Shown: positions 45,352 through 55,567, numbered from the stretch's first letter. The stretch is DNA of 64,000 bases from Ciceribacter sichuanensis (GCF_024055605.1 NZ_JAMXLX010000001.1:682001-746000); one strand, 5' to 3'. Program-made: numbers and translations. The notes: a model not told the origin generated them from the sequence alone.

Positions 45352-46179
45352 TCAGATCTGGTTCGCCAGACTGACGAATTCCTCGACGCTCAGCGTTTCC
45401 GCACGTCGGGCCGGATCGATCCCGGCCTTGGACAGAAGAGCCTCGCCGCCAAGGGATTTCACGCTCTGGCGCAACATCTTGCGGCGCTGGCCGAATGCTG
45501 CCTGTGTCACCTTCTCAAGCTTATCCGGATCGCAGGGCAGGGGTTCCGCACGCGGCACCAGATGCACGACGCTGGAGGTGACCTTCGGCGGCGGCGTGAA
45601 AGCCTGCGGCGGTATATCGAACGCCATATGCGCTTGTGTCCGCCAGCCGCAGAGCACACCAAGGCGGCCATAATGGTTGTCGTCTGCGCGAGCGACGATG
45701 CGCTGGCCGACTTCCTTCTGGAACAGCAGCGTCAGTGATTGCCAGAAGGGCGGCCATGACCGTGGCAGCAACCAGTTGACCAGCAATTGCGTGCCGACAT
45801 TGTAGGGCAGGTTGGCGATGATCTTGATCGGGCCTTCGGGCGCAAGCGCCTCGAAATCGGTTTTCAACGCATCGCCCTCGATCACTTCGAGCCGACCGGG
45901 ATAGTGTTCCGCCACTTCGGCGAGAGCCGGCAGGCAGCGCGAATCCCTCTCTACGGCAATGACCTTCTTCGCTCCGAGCGCGAGGATGGCGCGCGTGAGA
46001 CCGCCCGGACCGGGGCCGACCTCGAACACCGTCACATCCTCCAGCGAACCGGCGGTGCGGGCGATCTTCTGGGTCAGGTTGAGATCGAGCAGGAAGTTCT
46101 GGCCGAGAGCCTTGCGGGCGTCGAGACCGTAGCGGGAGATTACATCCCGCAGCGGCGGAAGTCCGTCGAGAGCTGCCAT
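45352..46179 (-). CDS. rsmA: 16S rRNA dimethyladenosine methyltransferase
   Basis: 275 residues. N-terminal [14 protein letters not shown] motif [16 protein letters not shown] (~50-65) and the catalytic motif [12 protein letters not shown] (~119-128) identify KsgA/RsmA. It dimethylates A1518 and A1519 of 16S rRNA late in 30S assembly. ATG at 46179 overlaps the pdxA stop by one base (TGATG), so the two are translationally coupled, as in many proteobacteria. Confidence 0.97.
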   Translation of the reverse strand: MAALDGLPPLRDVISRYGLDARKALGQNFLLDLNLTQKIARTAGSLEDVTVFEVGPGPGGLTRAILALGAKKVIAVERDSRCLPALAEVAEHYPGRLEVIEGDALKTDFEALAPEGPIKIIANLPYNVGTQLLVNWLLPRSWPPFWQSLTLLFQKEVGQRIVARADDNHYGRLGVLCGWRTQAHMAFDIPPQAFTPPPKVTSSVVHLVPRAEPLPCDPDKLEKVTQAAFGQRRKMLRQSVKSLGGEALLSKAGIDPARRAETLSVEEFVSLANQI

Positions 46180-47204
46180 CAGATCTGTGCTTCGGTGAGC
46201 AGGCTGATTTCAGACGCAAGCTGGATTGCGGCAACGAGGCTTTTCTCGCGTGCTATTCCCTTGCCGGCAATGCCGAAGGCAGTCCCGTGATCGGGAGAGG
46301 TGCGCACGAAAGGAAGGCCAAGCGTCACATTGACGGAATCGTCGAAGCCGAGCGCCTTTGCCGGGATCAGCGCCTGATCGTGATACATGCAGATCGCCAC
46401 GTCGTAACGCCGACGGGCATCATCATGGAACATCGTATCCGCGGGCAGGGGGCCGAAAGCATCGATACCTTCCTCGCGCAACTGCATGATGGCCGGATGG
46501 ATGATGTCCTGGTCCTCGTGACCGATGGCGCCGTCCTCACCCGCATGCGGGTTCAGCCCGGCAACGGCAAGCCGCGGATGCGCAAGCCTGAAGCGCGTCT
46601 TGAGGTCTTCCGCAACGATGCGGCAGGTATCAACGACAAGCGCCTCGGAAAGGGCCGTCGGCACGTCCTTGATCGGGATGTGAATAGTCACAGGCACAGC
46701 CTTGAGCTTCGGGCCTGCGAGCATCATCACCGGGTGGAAGGTCTTGCCCGTCCGCTTCTTGGCAAGATCGGCAAGAAACTCGGTGTGCCCCGGAAAGCCG
46801 AAGCCGGCTTCATAGAGAACGGATTTGGCGATCGGGTTCGTCACCATGCCTCGAACCTTGCCATCGAAGCAGAGCGAAACGGCAGTCTCGATCGAGGCTA
46901 TCGTACCCTTTGCCGTCGCCACATGCGGCTCACCGGCGACGACATCGACACCAACAGGGACCGGCAATACCGGAAAGGCACCGGAGAAGACGGAAGCTGC
47001 ACCCGCGGCATCAGTCTCACGGATCGGGACATCGATTTCAAGTTCCCGAGCGCGGACGGCCAGAACCGCAGGATCGCCGATGAAAATGAACGGTGGCAAC
47101 TGATGCTGGTCGCGGTTGAGCCACGCTGTCAGCGCAATATCCGGCCCGATGCCGGCTGGATCACCTTGACTGAGGGCAAGAGGAAGCATGTCGGCAGCGG
47201 TCAT
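46179..47204 (-). CDS. pdxA: 4-hydroxythreonine-4-phosphate dehydrogenase
   Basis: 341 residues. [12 protein letters not shown] near residue 15, [14 protein letters not shown] near 218 and [20 protein letters not shown] with [18 protein letters not shown] near 275-318 are the PdxA signatures; the His residues bind the divalent metal. The enzyme oxidises 4-phosphohydroxy-L-threonine in pyridoxal phosphate synthesis. It is 14 bp downstream of the SurA-like gene and overlaps rsmA. Confidence 0.97.
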   Translation of the reverse strand: MTAADMLPLALSQGDPAGIGPDIALTAWLNRDQHQLPPFIFIGDPAVLAVRARELEIDVPIRETDAAGAASVFSGAFPVLPVPVGVDVVAGEPHVATAKGTIASIETAVSLCFDGKVRGMVTNPIAKSVLYEAGFGFPGHTEFLADLAKKRTGKTFHPVMMLAGPKLKAVPVTIHIPIKDVPTALSEALVVDTCRIVAEDLKTRFRLAHPRLAVAGLNPHAGEDGAIGHEDQDIIHPAIMQLREEGIDAFGPLPADTMFHDDARRRYDVAICMYHDQALIPAKALGFDDSVNVTLGLPFVRTSPDHGTAFGIAGKGIAREKSLVAAIQLASEISLLTEAQI

Positions 47205-47218
47205 ATCGTTTTCCGGAA

Positions 47219-48160
47219 TCAGTTTTCGACAATCTGCGCCTTTGAACGAAGGTCGTCGAGATACTTTTTGGAGTTCGGGTTTTCACCGGTCTCCTTTTCC
47301 TTGCCGATATCCTCGGCGCGGAAGACGACTTCCGCAGCCACGTCGTCGGAAACCTGACGCTGATTGCAGATCGCCAGATACTCTACGCCACGTTCGGTGA
47401 CGCGGGTTCCGGTGGTGCCGCCGCTGGCCTTCTCGATCAGCGGCTTCCAATCCGGCGGAAGTTCCGGCTCCAGCACGCGGCCGAGATTGCGGATGGATAC
47501 GTCGAGATAGTTCTTGGCGAATGCCATGGCGCCGTCGCAGCCCGGGAATTTCGAGCGGGATGCCTCGGCCTCGGCCTTGCGCTTGCCCACGATACCCTTC
47601 TTGGAGGCAGGCACGACGAAGATGACCTGCTTCAGGAAGTATTCGGTGGTGACCGGCTTCTGCTTGTTCTCAAGCAGGCGGCTGACCAGTTCCTGATTGG
47701 AGAGCTTGCCCTTGCTGCCGTACCGAGCATTGACCAGCCTCGGCCAGCTCATCGAAACGGCGATATACGCCTTGAAGTGTTCGGCGCCGACACCTGCCTG
47801 GCCAAGAATGCTGTTGAGCTGTGCGTCGGACAGTTTATTGGAACTCGCGAAGCGGCTGAAGGCGGCATTGACTTCGTCGGTGCTGACCGACATGCCGACG
47901 CGCGCGATCTCCTGACGCTTCAGCGCTTCCTCGATCAGTTCCTGCTTGGCAAGCTTGTTGAGATCGCCCTTACGGCGCTGGAGCCTGAGGAATGCGACGC
48001 GGCGGACAACATCGCCGTTGGTGATTGCCGTCTTGTTGACAACGGCCACCACCTGGCTCGCAGCATTCGCGTTTTCGACAAAAGCAGTGGGGCCAACGCA
48101 AAGGCCGAGCGCCAATGTGCCGGCCAGCAGGGTTCGCAACCCCTTCTTCGCAAAGGTCAT
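47219..48160 (-). CDS. SurA N-terminal domain periplasmic chaperone
   Basis: 313 residues from the ATG at 48160 with AAGGAA upstream. A signal peptide ends near residue 33 (NANA-A). [21 protein letters not shown] is the SurA_N start; the chaperone core covers ~35-160. The region 165-270 where a parvulin PPIase domain belongs is weak and lacks the usual motif, while the tail resembles the SurA C-terminal helix. Located between lptD and pdxA, the standard place of surA, so it probably guides outer-membrane proteins such as LptD through the periplasm. The open frame upstream of 48160 is not coding. Confidence 0.87.
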   Translation of the reverse strand: MTFAKKGLRTLLAGTLALGLCVGPTAFVENANAASQVVAVVNKTAITNGDVVRRVAFLRLQRRKGDLNKLAKQELIEEALKRQEIARVGMSVSTDEVNAAFSRFASSNKLSDAQLNSILGQAGVGAEHFKAYIAVSMSWPRLVNARYGSKGKLSNQELVSRLLENKQKPVTTEYFLKQVIFVVPASKKGIVGKRKAEAEASRSKFPGCDGAMAFAKNYLDVSIRNLGRVLEPELPPDWKPLIEKASGGTTGTRVTERGVEYLAICNQRQVSDDVAAEVVFRAEDIGKEKETGENPNSKKYLDDLRSKAQIVEN

Positions 48161-48228
48161 CTGTGGTTCCTTCCCTCGGATGCAGTCAGCGTGATCGCCG
48201 GGCATACATCCGCCAATCAAAGTACATC

Positions 48229-48325
48229 TGCCGCATCGATTGCATAATCCATGCGGCAAAACAATGACGCCGAACGAATAGACCCGCCTTTCGCCGGAAG
48301 TCGACAAGAATTCGACGTTCCGGCG
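48229..48325. other. Two hairpins in the lptD to surA-like spacer
   Basis: TGCCGCAT/ATGCGGCA (48229-48236 with 48251-48258) and a longer bulged stem (48292-48304 with 48312-48325: CGCCGGAA-GTCGA against TCGAC-G-TTCCGGCG) occupy most of the 184-bp spacer. No T-run follows on the minus strand, so they may be RNA-processing or attenuation structures. Confidence 0.45.
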
Positions 48326-48344
48326 TTGGTTGCAGCGGAAGATA

Positions 48345-50687
48345 CTATTCGCTGCTTCCGAGCCTGATATCCCCCAGGGTACGGAAGGTCAGGCGGCCGG
48401 CGATGGTCCAGTCGCTCGCGACTTCCGCGTCCGGATCGTATTTGTCTGAGAATGCCACCGTCAGGATCGTGCATTCGTCGGCATAGCTAAGGCCAATGCT
48501 TCTGCGCGAGAAGACATTGTCGTCTATGTCATAGGTCAGCGAACCGAAGACAGACCAGTACTCGTTGACCTTCAACGTGTGCGACGTCTGGACCGCCTGG
48601 TTATCGTTCGTGAAGCCGTATTCCGGCTGGGCATCGAGCTGGGTGAATACCAGTTCGGATTGCAGTCGCTTGTTGCTGTAGGAAATGGCGGCGTCCGTAC
48701 GGCGCAGTTCCAGCGTCTTCTCGTCCAGGCGAACGCTTGTCGAAAGGCTGACACCGTTCGGCATGTCTACGCCTGCCATTGCGACATAGTCGGAGACATC
48801 GGTTTCGAGACCCGAATTGGCGCCCGCATAGACGAGGTCGTCGGTTGCAAAGGAATTCTGCCCCGCCAGATGGTAGGACTGGCCGAAGATGCCGCGCAAG
48901 CCGAAGCCGTTGTCGAACGACCCGGTATATTGCACGCCGATATTGGCGCGGGTGCCGCCCTCTACGCGGTCATAACCGGAGAACTTGTCGCGTTCGAACA
49001 GACTGGTCGCATCGAACACGAAGCTCTGAGCGTCCTCGTTCGGCAGCATACCGGCCAGCTGTTCGTTATTGCGGGCATAGATCTGCGCGATCGGCTCGAT
49101 GATATGGGTGCTGTTGGCGGTCGTCATCAGGATCGGATAACGAGCCTCCAGGCCGGCGGTCAGCATGGCGCGTGTCGCCGTCGCATCGGAATTGTATTCG
49201 CCCGCGTAGCCGGTCGGATTGTTCATGTCGAGGCCAAAGGCATCGCCACGGGCTGCAAGCAATGGTGTGAGCTGTAGGCCGCCGGGTACGGTGAAGCTGC
49301 GCTTCCACTCCACCTCGCCGGTCATACGGCTCATCGTGCCTTCAAGTCCGCGATAGCGCATGAGGTCGTCGATGTCGTCGCCATTGGTATCGACACTTTC
49401 CTCGTCCTGCTTGAAGCGGGAGAGGGTAGTGAAGTTCATCCTGGCAGACAGTTCGCCACCCGCGACCGGTTCGGGCGCGTAATAGCTGTAGTCGATGGAT
49501 GGCAGCACGGTCGGCTGCTTTTTCTCGGCCGTACTGTCGGAGTCGGCGTCCTGCACGTCGAAGTAGAAGGCGCGCGCATCGAAATAGTTACGCTTGCCGA
49601 TGCCAGTCAGATAGACTTGGTTCGTATGGGTCGATTGGTCGAGGCCGGCAAGATCGTAAGTGCGTGCAAAGTTGTTGTCGCTTTGCAGCATGACGTCCCA
49701 GCCGAACGACCAGCGCGGGTTGATCTGGAAGTCGCCCTTGGATGCGACCATGCCGCGCTGATCGCGCTTGGCATCGCTGGTGCCGGCCGTGAAGTTATCG
49801 GAATTCAGCTGGCTGATACCGGCTGCACGTAGCGTGACCGTACCCTTCTCGAATCGCTGGCGATACTCACCTTCGAGCAGAACGCCCTGGCTGGTATAGC
49901 CGGTCGTGGTGATCGTGGCGTCCCTGTCGTTGGCGATCGCGATATAATAGGGAACAGCAAGACCGAAGCCGAGGTTTTCGGACGTCCGCATTTCCGGGAA
50001 CAGGAAGCCCGTTTTGCGTTTCACCGTGTTGTCGGGCACTTCGATGAAAGGCAGGACCGCAAGCGTGCGGCCGAACAGCTGGAAGCGAGCCTTCTCAAGC
50101 CGAACCGTGTGCTTTTGTCCGTTCTGGATAACCTTTTCAGCCTTCACCTGCCAGATTGGCGGCCGCTTCGGATCTTCGGCGCAAGGCAGACATGCCGTGT
50201 AGACGCCCTTGTGCAGGATCATCTCGGTACCGGCTACGCGCTCGCCGCTCTCGGCAGCCATGCGGGTGTTGTCTGTCGTCTCGATGCGTAGCGACTTCAC
50301 GAAGCCGTCGGCAAAGTTGTCGGTGACGTCGAGCGTTTCGGCGTAAATCCGGTTTCCGCCCGGTTCCACCAACTCGATATTGCCGGATGCGAGCACCCGG
50401 CCTGTCTTTTGATTATACTCGACCTTACGGGCAACCATCTGGTAGCCGGCATAGTTGATCTGCACCGCGCCGGCCGCGATCACGCGTTCCGAATCACGGT
50501 CATAAGTCAGTTCGTTAGCCGCAAGCAGAAGCTTGGCGTCTTCGGGAACGACAACATCGGCATAACCCGTCGAATCACTGCTCTGAGCCAATGCGTCGAC
50601 CGCTGGGAGAAGCGGGCCGCACAAAGCTACACCGGTCAGCAGGGCTCGGGTGAGCCTCCTGATATTCTTGCGGTCTTTTACCGCCAC
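48345..50687 (-). CDS. lptD: LPS assembly outer-membrane protein LptD
   Basis: 780 residues. Start GTG at 50687 with AAGGAGG eight bases upstream, overlapping the lptG stop by one base. A signal peptide (cleaved near residue 35, ALAQ-S) precedes a periplasmic OstA/beta-jellyroll domain (~50-190) and a large C-terminal beta-barrel. LptD with LptE inserts LPS in the outer leaflet. The mature protein has only three cysteines: Cys166 and Cys169 (CLPC) and Cys739 near the end; E. coli LptD has four that form two long-range disulfides. Neighbours lptG and lptF are part of the same transport bridge. Confidence 0.95.
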   Translation of the reverse strand: MAVKDRKNIRRLTRALLTGVALCGPLLPAVDALAQSSDSTGYADVVVPEDAKLLLAANELTYDRDSERVIAAGAVQINYAGYQMVARKVEYNQKTGRVLASGNIELVEPGGNRIYAETLDVTDNFADGFVKSLRIETTDNTRMAAESGERVAGTEMILHKGVYTACLPCAEDPKRPPIWQVKAEKVIQNGQKHTVRLEKARFQLFGRTLAVLPFIEVPDNTVKRKTGFLFPEMRTSENLGFGLAVPYYIAIANDRDATITTTGYTSQGVLLEGEYRQRFEKGTVTLRAAGISQLNSDNFTAGTSDAKRDQRGMVASKGDFQINPRWSFGWDVMLQSDNNFARTYDLAGLDQSTHTNQVYLTGIGKRNYFDARAFYFDVQDADSDSTAEKKQPTVLPSIDYSYYAPEPVAGGELSARMNFTTLSRFKQDEESVDTNGDDIDDLMRYRGLEGTMSRMTGEVEWKRSFTVPGGLQLTPLLAARGDAFGLDMNNPTGYAGEYNSDATATRAMLTAGLEARYPILMTTANSTHIIEPIAQIYARNNEQLAGMLPNEDAQSFVFDATSLFERDKFSGYDRVEGGTRANIGVQYTGSFDNGFGLRGIFGQSYHLAGQNSFATDDLVYAGANSGLETDVSDYVAMAGVDMPNGVSLSTSVRLDEKTLELRRTDAAISYSNKRLQSELVFTQLDAQPEYGFTNDNQAVQTSHTLKVNEYWSVFGSLTYDIDDNVFSRRSIGLSYADECTILTVAFSDKYDPDAEVASDWTIAGRLTFRTLGDIRLGSSE

Positions 50688-51769
50688 TAACCATCCTCCT
50701 TGTGGAGCAGGATTGTCGCTCCGAGTGCCATCGCCACGACGACCGGAACCCAGGCCGCAACGAAGGGCGGCACGACACCGCTGCTACCGAATGCTTTGAC
50801 AAGCACGGTGACAACATAAAGCACGAAGCCTGACAGGATTCCACCCAGAATCACGGAACGGGACTGGTTGAACCTGCTGAATTTAAGCGAGACGGTTGCA
50901 GCTATGAGCGTCATTGCGACCAAAAGGAAGGGTAGGGACAACAGGGAATGGAATTGTGTTTCCAGTGCCTTGGTTGAAACACCGAAAGATTTGGCAACTG
51001 CAATTTTCTGAGAAAGCTCATAAAAAGCAACGGTATCAGGCTCAGCGAGCCGCTGTGCGACAAACTCCTTCTTCAAATTGGTAGCCACCTTGTCCGTAGG
51101 CAGGCGCTTTTGTATCTCGCCGGGGCGTGTCTCTAGTACGTCGGTAAGATTCCAGTAACCATTTTCCAATTTTGCCGTGCGTGCGTCCTGTCGTTTTTCG
51201 ATACGTCCATCGTTGTCGAAATAGATCAGGATGACGTCGTTGAGCAGGGTGCCCTCCTCTTCGATCGTCCGTGCGCCGATGATGACGTCGGACTTTCCGC
51301 TGATCTGTCGCATCCAGGGAACGACGGTATTCTTCGGTCTGTCGCTTGCCTCGCGCCAGTTCGCCTCGATCTGCAGAGCCTGTCGTTGTCCCCAGGCTGC
51401 GAGCGGATTGACCACCAGCATCGCGGCCAGGCCGATGACGAAGGCGCCCAGCACGAAAGGCGTCATGAACTGCCAGACGGAGATGCCTGCTGCGCGTGCA
51501 ACGACGAGTTCGGACTTGCGATTGAGGGCGATCAGCGTCGTCATGCCGACGAAGAGCGAAATGAACGGGATCGTCTGCTGCAGGATGAGCGGCAGGCGCA
51601 GGGCTGTCAGCCACAGAACGCCGGCAACCGAATAACCGGTAAAGCCTGCAAACCTGCCCGACGTCTCACTGAAGTCGACCAGATAGGCGATCGCGATGAC
51701 GCCGGCGAAGAACCACAGCGTTGTGATGACATAGCGCCGGAAGAAATAACGGCCAAGGGTGCTGATCAT
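50687..51769 (-). CDS. lptG: LPS export ABC transporter permease LptG
   Basis: 360 residues with membrane helices at each end and a periplasmic jellyroll in the middle (~100-260), the YjgP/YjgQ layout. TLGRYFFRRYVITTLWFFAGV is the typical N-terminus. With LptF and LptB it extracts LPS from the inner membrane. The ATG overlaps the lptF stop (ATGA) and its stop overlaps the lptD start, so lptF-lptG-lptD are translationally linked. Confidence 0.95.
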   Translation of the reverse strand: MISTLGRYFFRRYVITTLWFFAGVIAIAYLVDFSETSGRFAGFTGYSVAGVLWLTALRLPLILQQTIPFISLFVGMTTLIALNRKSELVVARAAGISVWQFMTPFVLGAFVIGLAAMLVVNPLAAWGQRQALQIEANWREASDRPKNTVVPWMRQISGKSDVIIGARTIEEEGTLLNDVILIYFDNDGRIEKRQDARTAKLENGYWNLTDVLETRPGEIQKRLPTDKVATNLKKEFVAQRLAEPDTVAFYELSQKIAVAKSFGVSTKALETQFHSLLSLPFLLVAMTLIAATVSLKFSRFNQSRSVILGGILSGFVLYVVTVLVKAFGSSGVVPPFVAAWVPVVVAMALGATILLHKEDG

Positions 51770-52944
51770 GTCGTGCCTCCCCCGGTCGCATCACTTTTCG
51801 GGGTAAAGCGCCGCATGACCGCCGACAGGCGATCAGCAAGGAAGGTTGTCACGACCGAAGTCTTGTGCGGGTGGCGTCTGCGAATGAGCATGATGGCCGC
51901 AATCAGGCCGCTTCCCAGCGGAACGAGATAGGCAAGGGGCACGAACGCCAGCGAGTTGCCTGCAAGCTCCACCGTATAGTTCGAAAGCCAGAAGAGCGCG
52001 AGCGAGAGCGTGAGGGCAATTGCCATCGGATGCAGCCGCGCTTCGCGGTGAGAACGCGCATCGCTGCATATGACGAGCGAAATCAGCGCAAAGACGAAGG
52101 GGAAAGTCCAGGTACTCAGGCGGCGATGCAGTTCGCTGCGATAATCCTTGAGATTCCGCTGAACGTCGGGGTCGTTCTGATCGGGATTGAGCAGGAAACC
52201 GAGGTCACGATCACCGGCGTGCAGGCGGGCCTGTCCGCGGGACTGGGAGAAGTCGGATAGATCGAAGGAGTAGGAATCGAAACGTACGATCGAAACCTCG
52301 CCGTTCGGCGACTTGCGCTGGACTTCGCCGTCCTTCATCACAAGCGCCGCTCCGCCTTCATCCACGGCGCCTTCGCGTGCGTAATAAATGAGTTCGGACG
52401 CCGGGTCGCGGGAGTCGGCGACAAACAAGCCCTTCAACACGCGGCCTGACAACCGTTCGGAGATCTGGACGTAAAGTCCGTCCTCGATCCGGCGGAAGCT
52501 CTTTTCCTCGATGACGGTCGACAGCAGGTCCGCATAGGCGGCTGCGATCATTTCACGCACGCCGACGCGAAGCTTCGGCTCGACGAAATTCGTCATCAGC
52601 AGGGAGACGACCGCCATGCCCGCGGCGAGCGCCAGAACCGGACGAAGAATGGTGTGTCGGGGCGCGCCGGCAGCGTCGATGACGGCAAGTTCCGAATCGT
52701 TGTTCATCGCCGTCAGCGTCTGGGTGATCCCGATCACGAGCGCGAACGGCAGAACGGCGGGGATGATGGTCGGCAGGATGAATGTGGCAAGCAACATAAA
52801 CGAACCGACGGATTGCCCGCTGTCCGTTACAAGATTGATTCGGGCCAACACCTGCGTCGTCCAGATGATCGCCAGCACCGGCACGAGCGCGGTGAGGAAC
52901 ATCTGCACGGTACGCCGCAGGATGTAGAGTTCGAGTAGTTTCAT
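51766..52944 (-). CDS. lptF: LPS export ABC transporter permease LptF
   Basis: 392 residues, YjgP/YjgQ family, with helices near residues 10-35, 55-80, 100-120 and three more after ~275, and a periplasmic domain between. MKLLELYILRRTVQMFLTAL is the usual start. Partner of LptG. First gene of the lptFGD-surA-pdxA-rsmA run; the promoter must lie in the 109 bp before it or come through from the PAP2 gene. Confidence 0.95.
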   Translation of the reverse strand: MKLLELYILRRTVQMFLTALVPVLAIIWTTQVLARINLVTDSGQSVGSFMLLATFILPTIIPAVLPFALVIGITQTLTAMNNDSELAVIDAAGAPRHTILRPVLALAAGMAVVSLLMTNFVEPKLRVGVREMIAAAYADLLSTVIEEKSFRRIEDGLYVQISERLSGRVLKGLFVADSRDPASELIYYAREGAVDEGGAALVMKDGEVQRKSPNGEVSIVRFDSYSFDLSDFSQSRGQARLHAGDRDLGFLLNPDQNDPDVQRNLKDYRSELHRRLSTWTFPFVFALISLVICSDARSHREARLHPMAIALTLSLALFWLSNYTVELAGNSLAFVPLAYLVPLGSGLIAAIMLIRRRHPHKTSVVTTFLADRLSAVMRRFTPKSDATGGGTT

Positions 52945-53053
52945 GCCTGATCCGGAATAGGGAAAGACGGAGCCATTCCCGTAGAGGAAATCATTCCTTG
53001 TCTACGACGCTCACGGCTTTTTGGCGACGTCCCTGTGCAAATTTTCAGTGTGG

Positions 53054-53839
53054 TCATCGCTGATTTTTTCGTGAGCGCGTTATTTCGAACACGGCGAAGA
53101 TCAGGGCGAAGAGTACGGGCGACGAAAGCCAGCCGAGCAGAACGTCCGAAAGATAGTGGCCGCCGAACGCGACCCGGAAAGCCGAAGTTACCAAGGATAT
53201 GACGACGATTGCCGGCCCCAGGACGGGGCGCAGTCTCTCGGGCAGAAGAAAGATCAGGCATACGAGCCAGCCTGCGCCAGCTGCCTCACCGGAGATGAAG
53301 GAACAGTTATCGTCGCATTGCCCGGCAAAGGACCCGGCGGGAACGAAAGGAAGAGGGCCGGCGAACAGGTCTGTTTCATAGGGCCGGGGCCGTTCGGAAA
53401 CCTGCTTCAGGATCAGGTTCACCAGAACATAGGGGCCGAGCAACAGGGTAATCAGCGATACCGCATAGTTCTTGATGCGCCGGGCGCTATCGGGTGCCTG
53501 GGGATGGCGAAGCGCATGGACCAGCGCGATGACGAGCGCCACCACGCCGATCGCAGGCGCGTAGAACAGGGCTCTCCGCAGGAAGGCGTAAAGTGTGTCG
53601 CGGCCATAGGTAAAGCCGCCGCAGACACGGGTGGCATTCGCCTCGGGGCACGTCTCCGGTGCGAAGAAGGCGCGTGATGCCGCGATATCCAGCTGTGGCA
53701 TGAAATGAAAAAGCGCCAGCATCAGGAACCACAAAAATACCAGCGCTAGCGCGAGCATGGTCCATCGGCGAGCCTGCCGGTCGTGAACGATCGCGTCGTA
53801 GAGGGCGTTCAATCTGGATGTCAAAGCCGGCTGCACCAT
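53054..53839 (-). CDS. PAP2-family membrane phosphatase
   Basis: 261 residues from the ATG at 53839; a TTG two codons earlier is less likely. About five to six membrane helices. The phosphatase motifs are KQVSERPRP (Lys145, Arg152), then SGE at 183-185 where PSGH is usual, then SAFRVAFGGHYLSD (His228, Asp232). The nucleophilic His is thus kept and the His of the second motif is replaced by Glu. Related membrane PAP2 enzymes (LpxE/LpxF type) remove phosphate from lipid A or other lipids at the periplasmic face; its place beside the lpt genes fits that, but the substrate is inferred. Confidence 0.82.
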   Translation of the reverse strand: MVQPALTSRLNALYDAIVHDRQARRWTMLALALVFLWFLMLALFHFMPQLDIAASRAFFAPETCPEANATRVCGGFTYGRDTLYAFLRRALFYAPAIGVVALVIALVHALRHPQAPDSARRIKNYAVSLITLLLGPYVLVNLILKQVSERPRPYETDLFAGPLPFVPAGSFAGQCDDNCSFISGEAAGAGWLVCLIFLLPERLRPVLGPAIVVISLVTSAFRVAFGGHYLSDVLLGWLSSPVLFALIFAVFEITRSRKNQR

Positions 53840-53945
53840 TTGCAAAGAGGGCGCCCGGCCAGCTGGCAGAGCGCCGCGGAAACTAGCGTCACTCGCCCGC
53901 GCTCACAAGGGGGCATGCGGAGGGCTGTGAAATGCCTTGTGCGTT

Positions 53946-53968
53946 AACCCGCAAGTGTCGGGTTTTCC
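53946..53968 (+). terminator. Hairpin plus T-run in the pepA leader
   Basis: AACCCG-CAAGTGT-CGGGTT followed by TTCC resembles an intrinsic terminator, 69 bp before the pepA start. With a promoter upstream in the PAP2/pepA divergent region it could act as an attenuator. Confidence 0.35.
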
Positions 53969-54036
53969 TTGCCTTTGCCGAGGAAAAAGTGAAGATCGCG
54001 CCATCTGCTTTCGTTAATGGACTTCAGGGAGTGCCC

Positions 54037-55536
54037 ATGTCGCTCAAGCTCGATATCGCTTTTACCAAATCCCACCGCGCCTCATCCGGCGTCGCGATCC
54101 TGCTGAAGACAGTTGAAGCTGATCTCCCGGCCGGGGTGGAGGAGGCTGATCCCGCTGGTGTCTATGGACGCGCGGCCAAGGTGGCGAAGTTCACCGGCAA
54201 GTCGCTGTCGACCCTGGATATTGTCGCCCCTCATGGCTCCGACGCCGACCGGATCGTGGTGCTCGGTCTCGGCAAAGTCGAGGCGATCATCGCCCACGAC
54301 TGGCTGAAGGCCGGCGGCACGGCCATGGCCGCTATCAAGGGCGCGGAGAAGGTCATCGTCTATCTAGATGCCCCGGGTCTCGACGTCACCGCAAAGGCCG
54401 CGGCCGATTTTGCGCTCGGCATGCTGCTTCGGGCCTACAAGTTCGACACCTACAAGACGTCGAAGAAGACGGATGACGAAGAGGGGAAGAGCGGCGACAA
54501 GGAAGTGAAGGTCACCATCGTAACGGCGGTGGCCAGCGCGGCGAAGAAAGCATTTGCCGATGTGCAGGCCGTTGCCGATGGTGTCAATCTTGCCCGTGAT
54601 CTCGTCAACGAACCGGCCAACATTCTGGGACCGGAAGAGTTTGCCGCCAAGGCGAAGGAACTCGAAAAGCTCGGCGTCGAGATTGAAATCCTCGGCGAAA
54701 AGGAAATGAAGAAGCTCGGTATGGGCGCTCTTCTCGGTGTCGCCCAGGGTTCCGTGCGTCCGCCGCGTCTCGTCGTGATGCAGTGGAGTGGCGGCAAGGC
54801 CAAGGACAAGCCGGTGGCCTTCGTCGGCAAGGGCGTGGTTTTCGATACCGGCGGTATTTCGATCAAGCCTGCTGCCGGCATGGAGGAAATGAAGGGCGAC
54901 ATGGGTGGCGCTGCCGCGGTGACCGGGTTGATGCATGTGCTCGCGGCCCGCAAGGCCAAGGTCAATGCTGTCGGCATCATCGGTCTCGTCGAGAACATGC
55001 CGGACGGTAACGCCCAGCGTCCCGGCGACATCGTCAAGTCGATGTCCGGCCAGACGATCGAGGTCATCAACACCGATGCCGAGGGACGGCTCGTTCTTGC
55101 GGACGCCCTTTGGTACTGCAACGACCGCTTCAAGCCCGACTTCATGATCAATCTTGCAACGCTGACCGGCGCGATCCTTGTGGCCCTCGGTAACTTGCAT
55201 GCAGGCCTGTTTTCGAATGACGACACGCTGTCCGAGCAACTGCTGACCGCCGGTCTCGTCACCAACGAGCGGCTGTGGCGCATGCCGATGGGTAAGGATT
55301 ACGACCGGATGATCGACTCGAAATTCGCTGACATGAAGAATTCGAGCGGTCGCCATGCCGGTTCTGTTACCGCAGCGCAGTTCCTGAAGCGTTTCGTCAA
55401 GGATACGCCTTGGGCGCATCTCGATATTGCCGGGACCGCCATGTCGTCGCCCTCGGATGAAATCAACCAGTCCTGGGGCTCTGGCTACGGCGTTCGCCTG
55501 CTCGACGAACTCGTTCGCGCCAACTACGAAGACTGA
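54037..55536 (+). CDS. pepA: Leucyl aminopeptidase (M17)
   Basis: 499 residues from the ATG at 54037. The frame is open back to an ATG at 53932, but that stretch lies over a terminator-like hairpin and has no family similarity. [14 protein letters not shown] near residue 345 is the M17 signature; [17 protein letters not shown] and [11 protein letters not shown] carry further zinc ligands. A hexameric cytosolic zinc aminopeptidase that trims N-terminal residues; in several bacteria PepA also binds DNA. An extra Lys/Asp/Glu-rich loop near residues 145-165 follows the N-terminal domain. holC follows 31 bp later. Confidence 0.95.
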   Translation: MSLKLDIAFTKSHRASSGVAILLKTVEADLPAGVEEADPAGVYGRAAKVAKFTGKSLSTLDIVAPHGSDADRIVVLGLGKVEAIIAHDWLKAGGTAMAAIKGAEKVIVYLDAPGLDVTAKAAADFALGMLLRAYKFDTYKTSKKTDDEEGKSGDKEVKVTIVTAVASAAKKAFADVQAVADGVNLARDLVNEPANILGPEEFAAKAKELEKLGVEIEILGEKEMKKLGMGALLGVAQGSVRPPRLVVMQWSGGKAKDKPVAFVGKGVVFDTGGISIKPAAGMEEMKGDMGGAAAVTGLMHVLAARKAKVNAVGIIGLVENMPDGNAQRPGDIVKSMSGQTIEVINTDAEGRLVLADALWYCNDRFKPDFMINLATLTGAILVALGNLHAGLFSNDDTLSEQLLTAGLVTNERLWRMPMGKDYDRMIDSKFADMKNSSGRHAGSVTAAQFLKRFVKDTPWAHLDIAGTAMSSPSDEINQSWGSGYGVRLLDELVRANYED

Positions 55537-55567
55537 GCGAGGTAGAGGCAGCGCAAGGGCAGGGCCA

